From Erythrobacter sp. ANT-B3C2 (GTDB lineage: Bacteria; Pseudomonadota; Alphaproteobacteria; Sphingomonadales; Sphingomonadaceae), in the NCBI GenBank assembly GCA_001683845.1, contig LXQI01000003.1:1-39493 (forward strand): 39,493 bases of DNA, written 5' to 3'. Under the pieces are notes generated by a model, which saw nothing but the letters and a program-made list of their open reading frames with translations, was not told where the DNA came from and made no database searches. The number at the start of each line of letters is the position of its first letter. Within the stretch, counting starts at the first letter, position 1. Both the position numbers and the translations under genes were made by a program. Shown in pieces: positions 15,343 through 25,071 of this stretch.

Positions 15343-17079
15343 ATGGCCACCACTGCCGACACCTTCCAGGCCCATCATGATGATGCCCATCACGATGCTG
15401 ATCACAAGCCGGGCTTCTTCGCCCGCTGGTTCATGTCGACCAACCATAAAGACATCGGCACGCTTTACCTGATCTTCGCCATCATGGCGGGTGTCATCGG
15501 CGGTGCGGTTTCCGGTATCATGCGGATGGAACTGCAGGAACCGGGCATCCAGTACCTGGGCTGGTGGGTCGAGTTCCTCGGCGGGGGCGCCAGCGATTTC
15601 GACAAGGCCGGCCACATGTGGAACGTGCTGATCACTGCGCACGGCCTGATAATGGTGTTCTTCATGGTAATGCCGGCGATGATCGGCGGCTTCGGCAACT
15701 GGTTCGTGCCGCTGATGATAGGCGCGCCGGACATGGCCTTCCCGAGGATGAACAATGTCAGCTTCTGGCTGACCGTGGCGGGCTTCCTCTCGCTGATGTT
15801 CTCGGCCTTCGTGCCGGGTGGCACCGGAAATGGTGCGGGCACCGGGTGGACGGTCTATGCTCCGCTATCGACCAGCGGTTCTGTCGGGCCGGCGGTGGAT
15901 TTCGCGATCTTCTCGCTGCACCTCGCGGGCGCGGGCTCGATCCTGGGCGCCACCAATTTCATCACCACCATCCTCAACATGCGCGCGCCGGGCATGACGC
16001 TGCACAAGATGCCGCTGTTCGTCTGGTCGCTGCTGGTCACCGCCTTCCTGCTGCTGCTGGCGCTTCCAGTGCTGGCCGCGGCGATCACCATGCTGCTGAC
16101 GGACCGCAACTTCGGCACCACCTTCTTCGATCCGGCCGGTGGTGGCGACCCGGTGCTGTACCAGCACCTGTTCTGGTTTTTCGGCCATCCCGAAGTGTAC
16201 ATCATGATCTTGCCGGGCTTTGGCATCGTCAGCCAGATCGTCGCCACCTTCAGCCGCAAGCCGGTGTTTGGCTATCTCGGCATGGCCTATGCCATGGTTG
16301 CGATCGGCGTGATCGGCTTCGTCGTCTGGGCGCACCACATGTACACCGTGGGTCTGGACGTGAACACGAAGATGTATTTCACCGCCGCCACCATGGTGAT
16401 CGCGGTGCCCACGGGTGTGAAGATCTTCAGCTGGATCGCCACGATGTGGGGCGGCAGCCTGGAGTTCAAGAGCCCGTTGGTGTGGGCGTTGGGCTTCATC
16501 TTTTTGTTTACCGTGGGCGGCGTGACAGGCGTGGTGCTGGCCAATGGCGGCATCGACGACAATCTGCACGACACCTATTACGTGGTGGCGCATTTCCACT
16601 ACGTGCTCTCGATGGGTGCGGTGTTCGCGATTTTCGCCGGCTTCTACTACTGGTTCCCGAAGATGAGCGGGCGCTGGCATTCCGAGCTGCTCTCGCATGT
16701 GCATTTCTGGTTGTTCTTCATTGGCGTGAACGTGGTGTTTTTCCCGATGCACTTCCTGGGCATGAACGGCATGTCCCGCCGCATCCCGGACTACACGCCG
16801 GCCTTCACCTACTGGAACGAGATCGCCTCGAACGGCTACTGGATCATCGTCGCCTCGATGGTGGTGTTCTTCGCCAACATCGGCTGGGCGCTGGTGGCGG
16901 GCAAGCGGGCGGCCGGCAATTACTGGGGCGCGGGGGCGACGACGCTGGAATGGTCGCTGACCAGCCCGCCGCCGTTCCACCAGTTCGAGACCCTGCCGGT
17001 GATCGAAGACCATCATTCGCACCACGATCACATCGGCGGTCGGCCCGAAAAGCAGGGAGCGAGACCGGCGGCACACTGA
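15343..17079 (+). CDS. ctaD: Cytochrome c oxidase subunit I (aa3 type)
   Basis: Subunit I holds heme a and the heme a3-CuB centre where oxygen is reduced to water and protons are pumped. The 578-residue protein has twelve membrane segments. Seen are the His-rich start, the heme a ligand in [10 protein letters not shown], the F-F-G-H-P-E-V-Y motif with the pump Glu and a CuB His, W-A-H-H-M-Y with the CuB His pair, and V-A-H-F-H-Y-V-L-S with both heme His. These mark an A-type oxidase. It follows ctaC after 31 bases and ends in a His-rich tail. Confidence 0.97.
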   Translation: MATTADTFQAHHDDAHHDADHKPGFFARWFMSTNHKDIGTLYLIFAIMAGVIGGAVSGIMRMELQEPGIQYLGWWVEFLGGGASDFDKAGHMWNVLITAHGLIMVFFMVMPAMIGGFGNWFVPLMIGAPDMAFPRMNNVSFWLTVAGFLSLMFSAFVPGGTGNGAGTGWTVYAPLSTSGSVGPAVDFAIFSLHLAGAGSILGATNFITTILNMRAPGMTLHKMPLFVWSLLVTAFLLLLALPVLAAAITMLLTDRNFGTTFFDPAGGGDPVLYQHLFWFFGHPEVYIMILPGFGIVSQIVATFSRKPVFGYLGMAYAMVAIGVIGFVVWAHHMYTVGLDVNTKMYFTAATMVIAVPTGVKIFSWIATMWGGSLEFKSPLVWALGFIFLFTVGGVTGVVLANGGIDDNLHDTYYVVAHFHYVLSMGAVFAIFAGFYYWFPKMSGRWHSELLSHVHFWLFFIGVNVVFFPMHFLGMNGMSRRIPDYTPAFTYWNEIASNGYWIIVASMVVFFANIGWALVAGKRAAGNYWGAGATTLEWSLTSPPPFHQFETLPVIEDHHSHHDHIGGRPEKQGARPAAH

Positions 17080-17143
17080 TCGGGGATGGCCCGGAGCCGA
17101 ACAGGCTCTCCGCCCCCTTGATATTGCGCCCGGCAGGCCAGAG

Positions 17144-18076
17144 ATGATCGATACGATGAACACCGCCAGCACCACCCAGCCGATTGCTTCGGATTGGCGC
17201 GATTTCGTTGCGCTGATGAAGCCGCGGGTGATCAGCCTGGTGGTCTTCACCGGGCTGTGCGGGCTGCTCGCCGCGCCCGGGCAGCTGCACCCGGTGCTCG
17301 CCTTTACGGCGGTGCTGTGCATCGCCATGGCGGCCGGGGGGGCGGCGGCGCTCAACATGTGGTGGGAGGCGGATCTCGATGCCGCCATGCGGCGTACCGC
17401 CGGCCGTCCGCTGCCGCAGGGCCGTTTGCAGCGCAAGGATGCGCGCGATTTCGGAATTGCGCTGTGCGGCGCCTCGGTCGGGATCATGGGCCTGGCGATC
17501 CACTGGCTGGCGGCCGTCATCCTCGCCTTTTCGATTTTCTATTATGCGGTGATCTACACGATCTGGCTAAAGCCGCGCACGCCGCAAAATATCGTCATCG
17601 GCGGCGGTGCAGGGGCCTTTCCGCCGCTGATCGGCTGGGTGGCGGTGACGGGCGAGGTCACGCTGATGCCGCTGCTGCTGTTCGCGATCATCTTTGTGTG
17701 GACCCCGCCGCATTTCTGGGCGCTCGCCCTGTTCATGCGCAGCGACTACGCGAAGGTTGGCATTCCGATGATGCCGGTGGCGGCGGGCGAAGCGGCAACT
17801 CGCCGGCAGGTCCTCGCCTATGCCATCATCCTGCTGGTGGCGAGCTTGGCGCCGTGGTTCCTCGGCGGCACGGGCGCGATCTATGGGCTTTGCGCGCTGG
17901 TGCTTTCGGGTGCCTTCCTGCTGCTGTGTATCCCCGTTGCCTTCCGCCGCACGCAGCAAGCGGATCCGATGCGGCCGGAGAAGCGGCTGTTCGCTTTTTC
18001 GATCGTCTATCTGTTCGCGCTGTTCGCCGCGCTGGTTGTGGATCGGCTCGTGCTGGGGCAGGGGATGGTGGCATGA
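17144..18076 (+). CDS. ctaB: Protoheme IX farnesyltransferase (heme O synthase)
   Basis: CtaB adds a farnesyl chain to heme b to make heme O, the precursor of the heme a used by this oxidase. The 310-residue membrane protein of the UbiA family has about nine membrane segments. Its prenyl-diphosphate and heme motifs include L-M-K-P-R-V near residue 25, N-M-W-W-E-A-D-L-D with R-R-T-A-G-R-P-L-P, and the later segment [10 protein letters not shown]. It overlaps the following small gene (ATGA). Confidence 0.96.
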   Translation: MIDTMNTASTTQPIASDWRDFVALMKPRVISLVVFTGLCGLLAAPGQLHPVLAFTAVLCIAMAAGGAAALNMWWEADLDAAMRRTAGRPLPQGRLQRKDARDFGIALCGASVGIMGLAIHWLAAVILAFSIFYYAVIYTIWLKPRTPQNIVIGGGAGAFPPLIGWVAVTGEVTLMPLLLFAIIFVWTPPHFWALALFMRSDYAKVGIPMMPVAAGEAATRRQVLAYAIILLVASLAPWFLGGTGAIYGLCALVLSGAFLLLCIPVAFRRTQQADPMRPEKRLFAFSIVYLFALFAALVVDRLVLGQGMVA

Positions 18077-18198
18077 CCCCGCAAGAGGAAGAACGCTTCA
18101 AGCGCGCCCGCAAGAGCCGCAATCTGGTCCTCGGGCTGGTGCTGCTCGGCTTTGCGATGCTGTTCTATGCGATCACCATTGTCAGGGTGGGCGAGTGA
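18073..18198 (+). CDS. Small single-pass membrane protein (CoxF-like)
   Basis: This 41-residue protein starts [17 protein letters not shown], which is a charged cytoplasmic head, followed by one transmembrane helix (about residues 17-37) ending R-V-G-E. It overlaps ctaB and ctaG by four and one bases. A short gene of this shape commonly lies between ctaB and ctaG in alphaproteobacteria and is often called CoxF or cytochrome oxidase assembly small protein. The gene is too short for homology to settle its role; position and translational coupling support it. Confidence 0.8.
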   Translation: MTPQEEERFKRARKSRNLVLGLVLLGFAMLFYAITIVRVGE

Positions 18199-18770
18199 TG
18201 ACCAGTACGACCCTCGCCACACGTAACCTGCGCACCGGCTTCATCGCGCTTTTGGCGGCTGCCGGGATGCTGGGGCTCGGCTTTGCCGCAGTGCCGCTCT
18301 ACCGGCTGTTCTGCCAGGTGACGGGCTTTGGCGGGACCACCCAGCGGGCGACCGTCGAGGAAGCCGATCTGGCCGCGGAACTCGCTCGCAGCGCCGGGGC
18401 CCGGACGATGTCAATCCGCTTCGACGCCAGCCTCGCGCGCGACATGCCGTGGAGCTTTGCCCCGCGCCAGGTCACCGACCGGGTGGCGATTGGCGAGCGC
18501 GACATCGCCATCTACGAGGCGCGCAACAATAGCGATGTGCCGGTCACCGGCACCGCCACCTTCAATGTCGAGCCCGAGCAGGCCGGGGTCTATTTCCACA
18601 AGATCCAGTGCTTCTGCTTTACCGAGCAGACGTTGCAGCCGGGCCAGAGCGTGACCATGCCGGTGCAATATTTCGTCGACCCCAAGGCGCTCGACGATCC
18701 GCGCATGGAGGGGGTGGAGCAGATCACGCTCAGCTACACTTTCCATCGGCGGATCGAACCCGCCTCCTAA
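18198..18770 (+). CDS. ctaG: Cytochrome c oxidase assembly protein CtaG (Cox11)
   Basis: Cox11 delivers copper to the CuB site of subunit I. The 190-residue protein has a single N-terminal membrane anchor (residues about 13-35) followed by P-L-Y-R-L-F-C-Q-V-T-G-F-G-G-T-T, and a periplasmic immunoglobulin-like domain with the copper motif K-I-Q-C-F-C-F-T-E-Q. All three conserved Cys are present. The ATG at 18198 overlaps the stop of the small upstream gene, which fixes the start. Confidence 0.95.
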   Translation: MTSTTLATRNLRTGFIALLAAAGMLGLGFAAVPLYRLFCQVTGFGGTTQRATVEEADLAAELARSAGARTMSIRFDASLARDMPWSFAPRQVTDRVAIGERDIAIYEARNNSDVPVTGTATFNVEPEQAGVYFHKIQCFCFTEQTLQPGQSVTMPVQYFVDPKALDDPRMEGVEQITLSYTFHRRIEPAS

Positions 18771-18834
18771 CCCTCTGGACCTCTATCGGGCCGCCGATCA
18801 AGGCCCGCTTCGACACGGATCAGGACGATACAGC

Positions 18835-19656
18835 ATGGCCGGCGCGACCAACCACCAATACCACATCCTGCCGCCCGACATCTGGCCCTTCACCGGTTCT
18901 CTTTCGGCGCTGACCTTCACCACCGGCATGGTGATGTACATGCACGATCTGGCCGGCGCCTTCCTGGTGCTGGGCCTCGGCATCGCCGGGCTGATCGCGA
19001 CGTTCTTCAGTTGGTTCTCCAACATCGTGAAGGAGGCGCAGGCGGGCCACCATACGCCGGTGGTGCAGCTGCACATGCGTTACGGCATGATCCTGTTTAT
19101 CGCCTCCGAGGTGATGTTCTTTGTCGGCTGGTTCTGGGCGTGGTTCGATTTCGCCCTGTTCCCCTCCGAGCTGACCGACGTGATCGGCGGAATCTGGCCA
19201 CCGGCCGCAATCGAGGCGGTGATCGACCCGTTCTCCCTGCCGCTGCTTAACACGCTGATCCTGCTGTGCTCGGGCACCACGCTCACCTGGGCGCACCACT
19301 CGTTGATCCATGGCGATCGCGAAAGTGCCACGACGGGATTGTGGCTGACGATTGCGCTGGGCGTAGTGTTCACCGCGATCCAGGTCTACGAATATGCCCA
19401 TGCGCCGTTCGCCTTTGGGCAGAACACCTACAGTTCGGCGTTCTACATGGCGACGGGCTTCCACGGCTTCCATGTGCTGGTCGGCACGATCTTCCTGATC
19501 GTGTGTCTGCGCCGGCTGTACCTTGGCCATTTCACCCCGCGCCAGCATTTCGGCTTTGAGGCAGCGGCGTGGTACTGGCACTTCGTCGACGTGGTGTGGC
19601 TGTTCCTGTTCGTCACCATCTACGTGTGGGGCGGCTGGGGCGCCGCGATCCACTGA
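18835..19656 (+). CDS. ctaE: Cytochrome c oxidase subunit III
   Basis: Subunit III stabilises the oxidase and protects the proton-uptake path of subunit I. At 273 residues with seven membrane segments the length is normal. It shows Y-H-I-L-P-P-D-I-W-P, the segment R-Y-G-M-I-L-F-I-A-S-E-V-M-F-F with its conserved Glu, T-L-T-W-A-H-H-S, F-H-G-F-H-V and W-Y-W-H-F-V-D-V-V-W. It is separated from ctaG by 64 bases. Confidence 0.96.
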   Translation: MAGATNHQYHILPPDIWPFTGSLSALTFTTGMVMYMHDLAGAFLVLGLGIAGLIATFFSWFSNIVKEAQAGHHTPVVQLHMRYGMILFIASEVMFFVGWFWAWFDFALFPSELTDVIGGIWPPAAIEAVIDPFSLPLLNTLILLCSGTTLTWAHHSLIHGDRESATTGLWLTIALGVVFTAIQVYEYAHAPFAFGQNTYSSAFYMATGFHGFHVLVGTIFLIVCLRRLYLGHFTPRQHFGFEAAAWYWHFVDVVWLFLFVTIYVWGGWGAAIH

Positions 19657-19689
19657 TGCGCGGTTGCGCGTCCCGCCTGCGGACGCGGC

Positions 19690-20103
19690 ATGGCTAGAGC
19701 TGAGCCGGGCTTCCCAGGCACGAGCGCTCCCGCGCTGCTCGAGAGTTCGCTGCGCGGCCTGTGCCCGCGATGTGCCGCGCCCTCGCTGTTTGCCGGGTGG
19801 GTTCGCTTCGGGGAGCGATGCGAGCGGTGCGGGCTCGATTACGAACGCTTCAACGTGGGCGGCTTCAACGTGGGCGACGGCCCGGCCGCCTTTCTTACGC
19901 TGATTATTGGCAGCCTTATCGTCATGCTGGCGATCTGCCTGGAACGGGTGTTCGGCCCGCCGTTCTGGCTTCACGCGCTGCTGTGGCTACCCCTGACGAT
20001 CGTACTGGTGCTGGGAGGGCTACGGATCGCCAAGGCGGCGCTGCTGCATTCGGAATACCGACAGAATGCCGGCGAGGCGCGCGCGCCAGAGAACCGCAAG
20101 TGA
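19690..20103 (+). CDS. DUF983 family membrane protein
   Basis: This 137-residue protein has an N-terminal zinc-ribbon-like segment with C-P-R-C and C-E-R-C-G-L-D-Y pairs, then two transmembrane helices (about residues 65-85 and 92-113). DUF983 genes accompany cytochrome oxidase genes in many alphaproteobacteria and are suspected to aid assembly, but no reaction is known. It overlaps the SURF1 gene through GTGA. Confidence 0.88.
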   Translation: MARAEPGFPGTSAPALLESSLRGLCPRCAAPSLFAGWVRFGERCERCGLDYERFNVGGFNVGDGPAAFLTLIIGSLIVMLAICLERVFGPPFWLHALLWLPLTIVLVLGGLRIAKAALLHSEYRQNAGEARAPENRK

Positions 20104-20675
20104 GCGCGCGGCTGCCCTTGCTCCCCACGCTGCTGGTTGCTGCGGCCGTGGCGATGATGATCGCGCTGGGCGTCTGGCAATTGGGCCGGTCCGAAGAGAA
20201 GGCGGCGCTGCTCGCCCGCTATGGTGCGGCTGAGGCTTCGCCCGGAATTGTCCCCTATCCCGCCACGCCGGCGCAGGGAGAGCAGGTGCTTTACCGCCGC
20301 TCCGCTCTCGATTGCACCGAAGCACTGAGCGTGCGCGAGACCGCCGGACGCTCGGCGCGGGGCGAGCCGGGCTGGGCGGTGATCGCGCGCTGCCGGCTGC
20401 CGGGTGGCGAAACCACCGAGGTGGCGCTCGGCTGGTCGCGCGCGCCCGGCGGCCCTGTCTGGAGCGGCGGCCGGGTCAACGGCATCATCGCCCCGGCGGG
20501 GGAGGGCACAAGGCTGGTCGCCTCGCCCCCTCAGGCAGGTCTCGCCGAACTGGCCCGGCCCGATCCGGGCAACCTGCCCAACAACCACCTGTCCTACGCG
20601 GTGCAGTGGTTCTTCTTCGCCGGCACCGCCATCGTGATCTACCTGCTGGCGCTGCGCCGGCGCCGGCAGGGCTGA
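20100..20675 (+). CDS. SURF1 family cytochrome oxidase assembly protein
   Basis: SURF1 (Shy1) helps insert heme a into subunit I. The 191-residue protein has one membrane helix at each end (about residues 5-22 and 168-184). Diagnostic segments are G-V-W-Q-L-G-R after the first helix, G-W-S-R-A-P in the middle and N-N-H-L-S-Y-A-V-Q-W-F just before the second helix. I chose the GTG at 20100 because it overlaps the DUF983 stop and places the first helix at the start; no ATG precedes that helix. It is the last gene of the oxidase operon. Confidence 0.92.
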   Translation: MSARLPLLPTLLVAAAVAMMIALGVWQLGRSEEKAALLARYGAAEASPGIVPYPATPAQGEQVLYRRSALDCTEALSVRETAGRSARGEPGWAVIARCRLPGGETTEVALGWSRAPGGPVWSGGRVNGIIAPAGEGTRLVASPPQAGLAELARPDPGNLPNNHLSYAVQWFFFAGTAIVIYLLALRRRRQG

Positions 20676-20695
20676 GCCGCCCGTTAAGCCTGCCG
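20664..20695. terminator. Hairpin between convergent SURF1 and hydrolase genes
   Basis: CGGCAGG at 20664-20670 and CCTGCCG at 20689-20695 pair across the two convergent stop codons. There is no T-tract, and both arms lie inside coding sequence, so a bidirectional terminator role is only a possibility. Confidence 0.25.
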
Positions 20696-21706
20696 CTTGC
20701 TCACCGACTCAATCGCGGCGACGACCTTCTCCGGCGCCGCATAGTGCAGCATGTGCCCCTGTCCCGAAACGATCCGCAGCTCGGACCCGGAGACCTCGGT
20801 CGCGAAGCGTTCGGCGTGCTTGTCCGGAAAGGTGATGAGATCGCCATCGCCCGCCAGCAGCACGATCGGCTGGGTCAGCTCGCCGTAGCGCTCGGAAAGC
20901 CGGCCGGCGGACTGGATCATCATGGCCGTATCGGTCGCGGTGGCCTCGATTTGCGAGGGGCGCAGGGTCATCGCCATCGGAAAGGCGTCGAACTTGTCGG
21001 GGACCGGCGCCGGGGCGAAGCTCGCCTTGAGCGCACCCGGAGCGATCAACCGCCCGGTCAGCGGCGCCAGCGTGTGCGCCATCAGCCCCCCCAGCAAGGG
21101 GATCGCGGGCACCGAGAACGGCACCACGTCCGGCCGCGCGGTGGCATAATAATAGCCCGAGACCAGCACCAGCCCGGCGACCTTCTCCGGCCGTTCGAGC
21201 GCCATGGCCAGTGCCACCATCGTGCCCCAGCTGTGGCCGACCACCACGGCGGGGCCGATCCCAATCTGGTCGAGCGCCCGCGCGATCAGCCGCGCCTGTT
21301 CTTCAGGGGTCCAGTGAGTCGCGGACGGGCGTTTGCTATAGCCGAAGCCCGGCCGGTCGAAGGCGATCACGCGGTGGTTTGCGGCGGCGAGCGGGAGAAC
21401 GCCGCTGACCTCGAAATCCTGCAGCAGCACGCCATTGCCGTGCAACAGCACTACCGTGGGTTGCCCTTCGCTTGCGGTTCCGCGATCGACATAATGCAGC
21501 CGGGTGCCTTCGACTTCAACGAACTGGCCGGCAGGCGGGGTCTCCGCCTCGGCCCGGCGCACGCTGCTGCGGTTGAACAGCGCGCTCCCGGCAAACGATG
21601 CGGCACCGGCGAGGGCCGCGGCGAGCCATGCGCCGGAGCCTCCCGCAGGGCGCATGCCGGCGACGGAGGAGAGGAGCTGGCGAGTGGAGGATTTGTTGTG
21701 TTGCAT
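20684..21706 (-). CDS. Alpha/beta hydrolase
   Basis: This 340-residue hydrolase of the haloalkane dehalogenase/epoxide hydrolase-like group has an N-terminal hydrophobic stretch (about residues 25-45), which could anchor or export it. The core contains L-H-G-N-G (oxyanion hole), D-R-P-G-F-G-Y-S, the nucleophile elbow G-H-S-W-G-T with Ser, L-A-G-D-G-D with the acid, and G-Q-G-H-M-L-H with the catalytic His. The complete triad indicates an active enzyme; the substrate is not known. The ATG at 21704-21706 is preferred to the upstream one in the same frame because it begins the plausible signal/anchor region. It faces the SURF1 gene and is divergent from rimP. Confidence 0.85.
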   Translation of the reverse strand: MQHNKSSTRQLLSSVAGMRPAGGSGAWLAAALAGAASFAGSALFNRSSVRRAEAETPPAGQFVEVEGTRLHYVDRGTASEGQPTVVLLHGNGVLLQDFEVSGVLPLAAANHRVIAFDRPGFGYSKRPSATHWTPEEQARLIARALDQIGIGPAVVVGHSWGTMVALAMALERPEKVAGLVLVSGYYYATARPDVVPFSVPAIPLLGGLMAHTLAPLTGRLIAPGALKASFAPAPVPDKFDAFPMAMTLRPSQIEATATDTAMMIQSAGRLSERYGELTQPIVLLAGDGDLITFPDKHAERFATEVSGSELRIVSGQGHMLHYAAPEKVVAAIESVSKRQA

Positions 21707-21932
21707 TGCAGCATAACGGACTTGCCGCAGAATTGTTGCAGGCGATGTGGTTGCGTGGTCTGGGGCACCACGCCCGTGAGTGGGTGCGGCATGGAGTGGC
21801 GCCTCGCCAGTGGCTTGCAATCACCGGCGATTGCGCTTATCCGGCCTTGCATCCCGACATTGTCGCGACAAGGTGGGGCTGGCGCCGCGAGGGGCCGGTC
21901 GAAATGGCCTGTTCGCGGTAGCTGGAGTTTTC

Positions 21933-22493
21933 GTGACCGATATTACGCGCCTGAGCCAGATCATCGAACCCGAGGCGGCAGCGCTCGGCTTCGAATTGGT
22001 GCGCGTGAAGCTTTCAGGGCTGGGCGAAGGGCGCACGCTGCAGGTGATGGCCGAGGACCCTGCCACGCGGCAGCTGGTGGTGGAACAGTGCATGGCATTG
22101 TCACGCCGGATTTCCGAGGCGATCGACACGGCGGAAGAGCATGGCGAGGAACTGATCGCCGGGGCCTATCACCTGGAAGTCAGCTCGCCGGGGATCGACC
22201 GGCCGCTGACCCGCGCGAAGGATTTCGCCGAATGGGCCGGGCATGAGGCTCGCATTTCGCTGGTCGACAAGGTCGACGGGCGGCGCGATCTGCATGGCGA
22301 CCTGCTCGGCATCGAGGGCGAAATCGTCGCCATCGAAGACCGCAAGTCAGGCCGGATCGAACTGCCGCTGGCGCAGATCCATGCGGCCAAGCTGGTCCTC
22401 ACCGACCGGCTGATCGCCGCGACGAAGCCGCTCGATACGAGCGGCATCGACGAGTTTGAAGAGACACTGGAAGAAGAGAAGGCTCCCGACTGA
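21933..22493 (+). CDS. rimP: Ribosome maturation factor RimP
   Basis: RimP assists assembly of the 30S subunit. The 186-residue protein shows I-I-E-P-E-A-A-A-L-G-F-E-L at the start, V-E-Q-C-M-A-L-S-R-R, Y-H-L-E-V-S-S-P-G-I-D-R-P-L-T (family signature) and a C-terminal Sm-like domain. The start is the GTG at 21933, preceded by GGAG with six bases of spacing; the family start motif follows at once and no ATG is suitably placed. Its stop overlaps the nusA ATG, and it is the first gene of the nusA-infB operon. Confidence 0.93.
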   Translation: MTDITRLSQIIEPEAAALGFELVRVKLSGLGEGRTLQVMAEDPATRQLVVEQCMALSRRISEAIDTAEEHGEELIAGAYHLEVSSPGIDRPLTRAKDFAEWAGHEARISLVDKVDGRRDLHGDLLGIEGEIVAIEDRKSGRIELPLAQIHAAKLVLTDRLIAATKPLDTSGIDEFEETLEEEKAPD

Positions 22494-24268
22494 TGGCCAG
22501 TCCGATTTCCGCCAATCGTGCCGAACTGCTCGCGATTGCCACCTCTGTTGCCTCCGAAAAGATGATCGACAAGGCGATCGTCATCGAGGCGATGGAAGAG
22601 GCGATCCAGAAGGCGGCGCGTGCCCGCTACGGCGCCGAGAACGACATTCGCGCCAAGCTCGACCCGCTGACCGGCGATCTGCGGCTGTGGCGCGTGGTCG
22701 AGGTGGTCGAGGAGGTCGAGGACTATTTCAAGCAGGTCACCGTAGAGCAGGCCGAGAAGCTTCAGAAGGGCGCTGCCGTTGGGGACTTCATCGTCGACCC
22801 GCTGCCCCCGGTCGATCTCGGCCGGATCGACGCGCAGAGCGCCAAGCAGGTGATCTTCCAGAAGGTCCGCGATGCCGAGCGCGAGCGCCAGTTCGAGGAG
22901 TTCAAGGACCGTTCCGGGGAGATCATCACCGGCGTGATCAAGTCGGTCGAGTTCGGCCACGTGATCGTCAATCTCGGCCGGGCCGAGGGCGTGATCCGGC
23001 GTGACCAGCAAATCCCGCGCGAGGCCGCCCGCGTGGGCGAGCGCGTGCGGGCGCTGATCATGAAGGTGGAGCGCAACAACCGCGGCCCCCAGATCTTCCT
23101 CAGCCGCGCGCACCCTGAATTCATGAAGAAGCTGTTCGCGCAGGAAGTGCCTGAAATCTATGATTCGATCATCGAGATCAAGGCGGCCGCCCGTGATCCG
23201 GGCAGTCGCGCCAAGATCGGCGTGATCAGCCGCGATTCGAGCATCGACCCGGTCGGCGCCTGTGTCGGCATGAAGGGCAGCCGCGTGCAGGCGGTGGTCC
23301 AGGAGCTGCAGGGCGAGAAGATCGACATCATCCCCTGGAGCGAGGATACCGCCACCTTCGTCGTCAACGCCTTGCAGCCGGCGACGGTGAGCCGCGTGGT
23401 GCTCGATGAGGACGAGGCGCGGATCGAGGTGGTGGTGCCCGACGACCAGCTGAGCCTGGCAATTGGCCGGCGCGGGCAGAACGTGCGCCTCGCCAGCCAG
23501 CTGACCGAGAGCCAGATCGACATCATGACCGAGGAGGAGGCGAGCGAGAAGCGCCAGCGCGAATTCTCCCAGCGGTCCAAGATGTTCGAGGAGGAGCTCG
23601 ATGTGGACGAGACGCTCAGCCAGCTGCTGGTGGCCGAAGGCTTCGCCGAGCTGGAGGAGGTCGCCTATGTTGAGCTCAGCGAGCTGGCGGGGATCGAGGG
23701 CTTCGACGAGGAGCTGGCCGAGGAGCTGCAGAACCGCGCGCAGGAAGCGCTCGAACGGCAGATGGAAGCGCATCGCGCCGAGCGCCGCGAGATGGGTGTC
23801 GAGGATGCCTTGGCTGAGCTGCCGCATCTCAACGAGCAGATGCTGGTGGTGCTGGGCAAGGCGGGGATCAAGAACCTCGACGATCTCGCCGATCTCGCGA
23901 CCGACGAGCTGATCGCCAAGAAGCGTGAGGCGCCGCGCCGCCGCCAGCCGCCCGAGGGCACCGTGCCCACCGGGCCGCCGATGAAACGCCCGCCGCAGCG
24001 GGCCGAGGACAAGGGCGGCGTGCTGGGCATGTTCGGCCTCTCCGAGGAGCAGGGCAACGAGATCATCATGGCCGCCCGCGCGCACTGGTTCGAGGATGAG
24101 ACGCCGGCCGAGCCCGCAGGCGCCGTCGAGAGCGCCGGAGAAGAAGCGGCCGAACCCGCCGCCGAAGCGGGCGAGGGCGATCCGGTCGCTGACCGGGAGG
24201 ATGGGGCCGAGGGTGCCGAAGCGGCGCCCGCAGCAGAGGAGGCCGCCAATGCGGAGTCCTCGCAATGA
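22493..24268 (+). CDS. nusA: Transcription termination/antitermination factor NusA
   Basis: NusA binds RNA polymerase and nascent RNA and controls pausing, termination and antitermination. The 591-residue protein has an N-terminal polymerase-binding domain (1-130), an S1 domain (about 140-205), two KH domains (about 230-370, with G-A-C-V-G-M-K-G-S-R and A-I-G-R-R-G-Q-N-V-R-L-A) and two acidic helix-hairpin repeats (about 375-500). A variable Pro-rich and Ala/Glu-rich tail follows (about 500-591). The final 20 bases overlap the ylxR gene. Confidence 0.97.
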   Translation: MASPISANRAELLAIATSVASEKMIDKAIVIEAMEEAIQKAARARYGAENDIRAKLDPLTGDLRLWRVVEVVEEVEDYFKQVTVEQAEKLQKGAAVGDFIVDPLPPVDLGRIDAQSAKQVIFQKVRDAERERQFEEFKDRSGEIITGVIKSVEFGHVIVNLGRAEGVIRRDQQIPREAARVGERVRALIMKVERNNRGPQIFLSRAHPEFMKKLFAQEVPEIYDSIIEIKAAARDPGSRAKIGVISRDSSIDPVGACVGMKGSRVQAVVQELQGEKIDIIPWSEDTATFVVNALQPATVSRVVLDEDEARIEVVVPDDQLSLAIGRRGQNVRLASQLTESQIDIMTEEEASEKRQREFSQRSKMFEEELDVDETLSQLLVAEGFAELEEVAYVELSELAGIEGFDEELAEELQNRAQEALERQMEAHRAERREMGVEDALAELPHLNEQMLVVLGKAGIKNLDDLADLATDELIAKKREAPRRRQPPEGTVPTGPPMKRPPQRAEDKGGVLGMFGLSEEQGNEIIMAARAHWFEDETPAEPAGAVESAGEEAAEPAAEAGEGDPVADREDGAEGAEAAPAAEEAANAESSQ

Positions 24269-25064
24269 GCCGCTAACGCCCCACGACATCGATGATGCGG
24301 CGCCGGGCGGCAATGCGCCCGAGCGGCGCTGCGTGCTGACCGGCCGCCACGCCCCGCGCGAGGAGTTGTTGCGTCTGGCACTCGGACCTGCGGATGCCGA
24401 GGGCGCCGCCCCGGTGCTGCCCGACGCTCACGCCCGCGCGCCGGGCCGCGGCGCCTGGATCGGCGTAGACCGGGCGGCACTGGCAACGGCGCTTGTCAAT
24501 GGCAAGCTGCGGGGCGCGCTTGCCCGGGGGTTCAAGACGGGCCAGCTGGCGATCCCCACCGACCTGCCCGATCTGGCAGAAGCCGCGTTGCGCCGCGCCC
24601 TGCTCGACCGACTGGGGCTCGAACTGCGTGCCGGACGGCTTCTCCTGGGCTCGGACCGGATCGCCCGCGCGGCGCGCGACGGGAAGGTCGCCGCGCTGTA
24701 TCATGCGGCCGATGCGAGCACGGATGGTGCGCGCAAGCTGGACCAGAGCTGGCGGGTGGGGCGCGATGCGGAGGGCAGTGGCCTGGCCGGCGCGCGGCTG
24801 CCACTGGACCGCGCGGCCCTGTCTGTGGCATTGGGCCGCGAGAACGTCGTCCACCTGGCGCTGGCCGATTCCGGCTCGGCCGAGCGGGTGGCGATCCCGC
24901 TCAAGCGCCTGCTGAACTTCCTGGGCCTTGCCGCCCAAGGAGCTGCCAGGCCGGAGGACGGATCCGCCGCCGCTTCGGCCGAAGAGATTGTGCCGCGTGA
25001 TGCGGATGCGAATGGCCGCCGGGGCTCCGCCCCCGAGCGGCAAGCTGAGTTGAAGGATTGTTGA
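24249..25064 (+). CDS. YlxR-L7Ae fusion RNA-binding protein (DUF448)
   Basis: Residues about 15-100 form a YlxR (DUF448, RnpM) domain, recognised by R-R-C-V-L-T-G-R and G-R-G-A-W-I. A second domain (about 110-200) resembles ribosomal L7Ae-type RNA-binding proteins (L-L-L-G-S-D-R-I-A-R-A-A-R-D-G-K-V-A-A-L). This two-domain form between nusA and infB is common in alphaproteobacteria. YlxR has been linked to RNase P regulation in other bacteria. The ATG at 24249 overlaps nusA by 20 bases and lacks an obvious strong ribosome site, so translation may depend on nusA. Confidence 0.88.
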   Translation: MRSPRNEPLTPHDIDDAAPGGNAPERRCVLTGRHAPREELLRLALGPADAEGAAPVLPDAHARAPGRGAWIGVDRAALATALVNGKLRGALARGFKTGQLAIPTDLPDLAEAALRRALLDRLGLELRAGRLLLGSDRIARAARDGKVAALYHAADASTDGARKLDQSWRVGRDAEGSGLAGARLPLDRAALSVALGRENVVHLALADSGSAERVAIPLKRLLNFLGLAAQGAARPEDGSAAASAEEIVPRDADANGRRGSAPERQAELKDC

Positions 25065-25071
25065 AGGGTTT

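Noticed and set aside
15865-17520. 551-residue minus-strand open frame opposite ctaD and ctaB
   Set aside because: The His/Gln/Arg-rich translation is what membrane-protein codons give in antisense, and it spans two clear plus-strand genes.
22169-24313. 714-residue minus-strand open frame across nusA and ylxR
   Set aside because: It is the antisense shadow of nusA in GC-rich DNA: composition is Leu/His/Ala/Gly/Asp-rich, it has no domain, and the plus-strand NusA domains are unmistakable.
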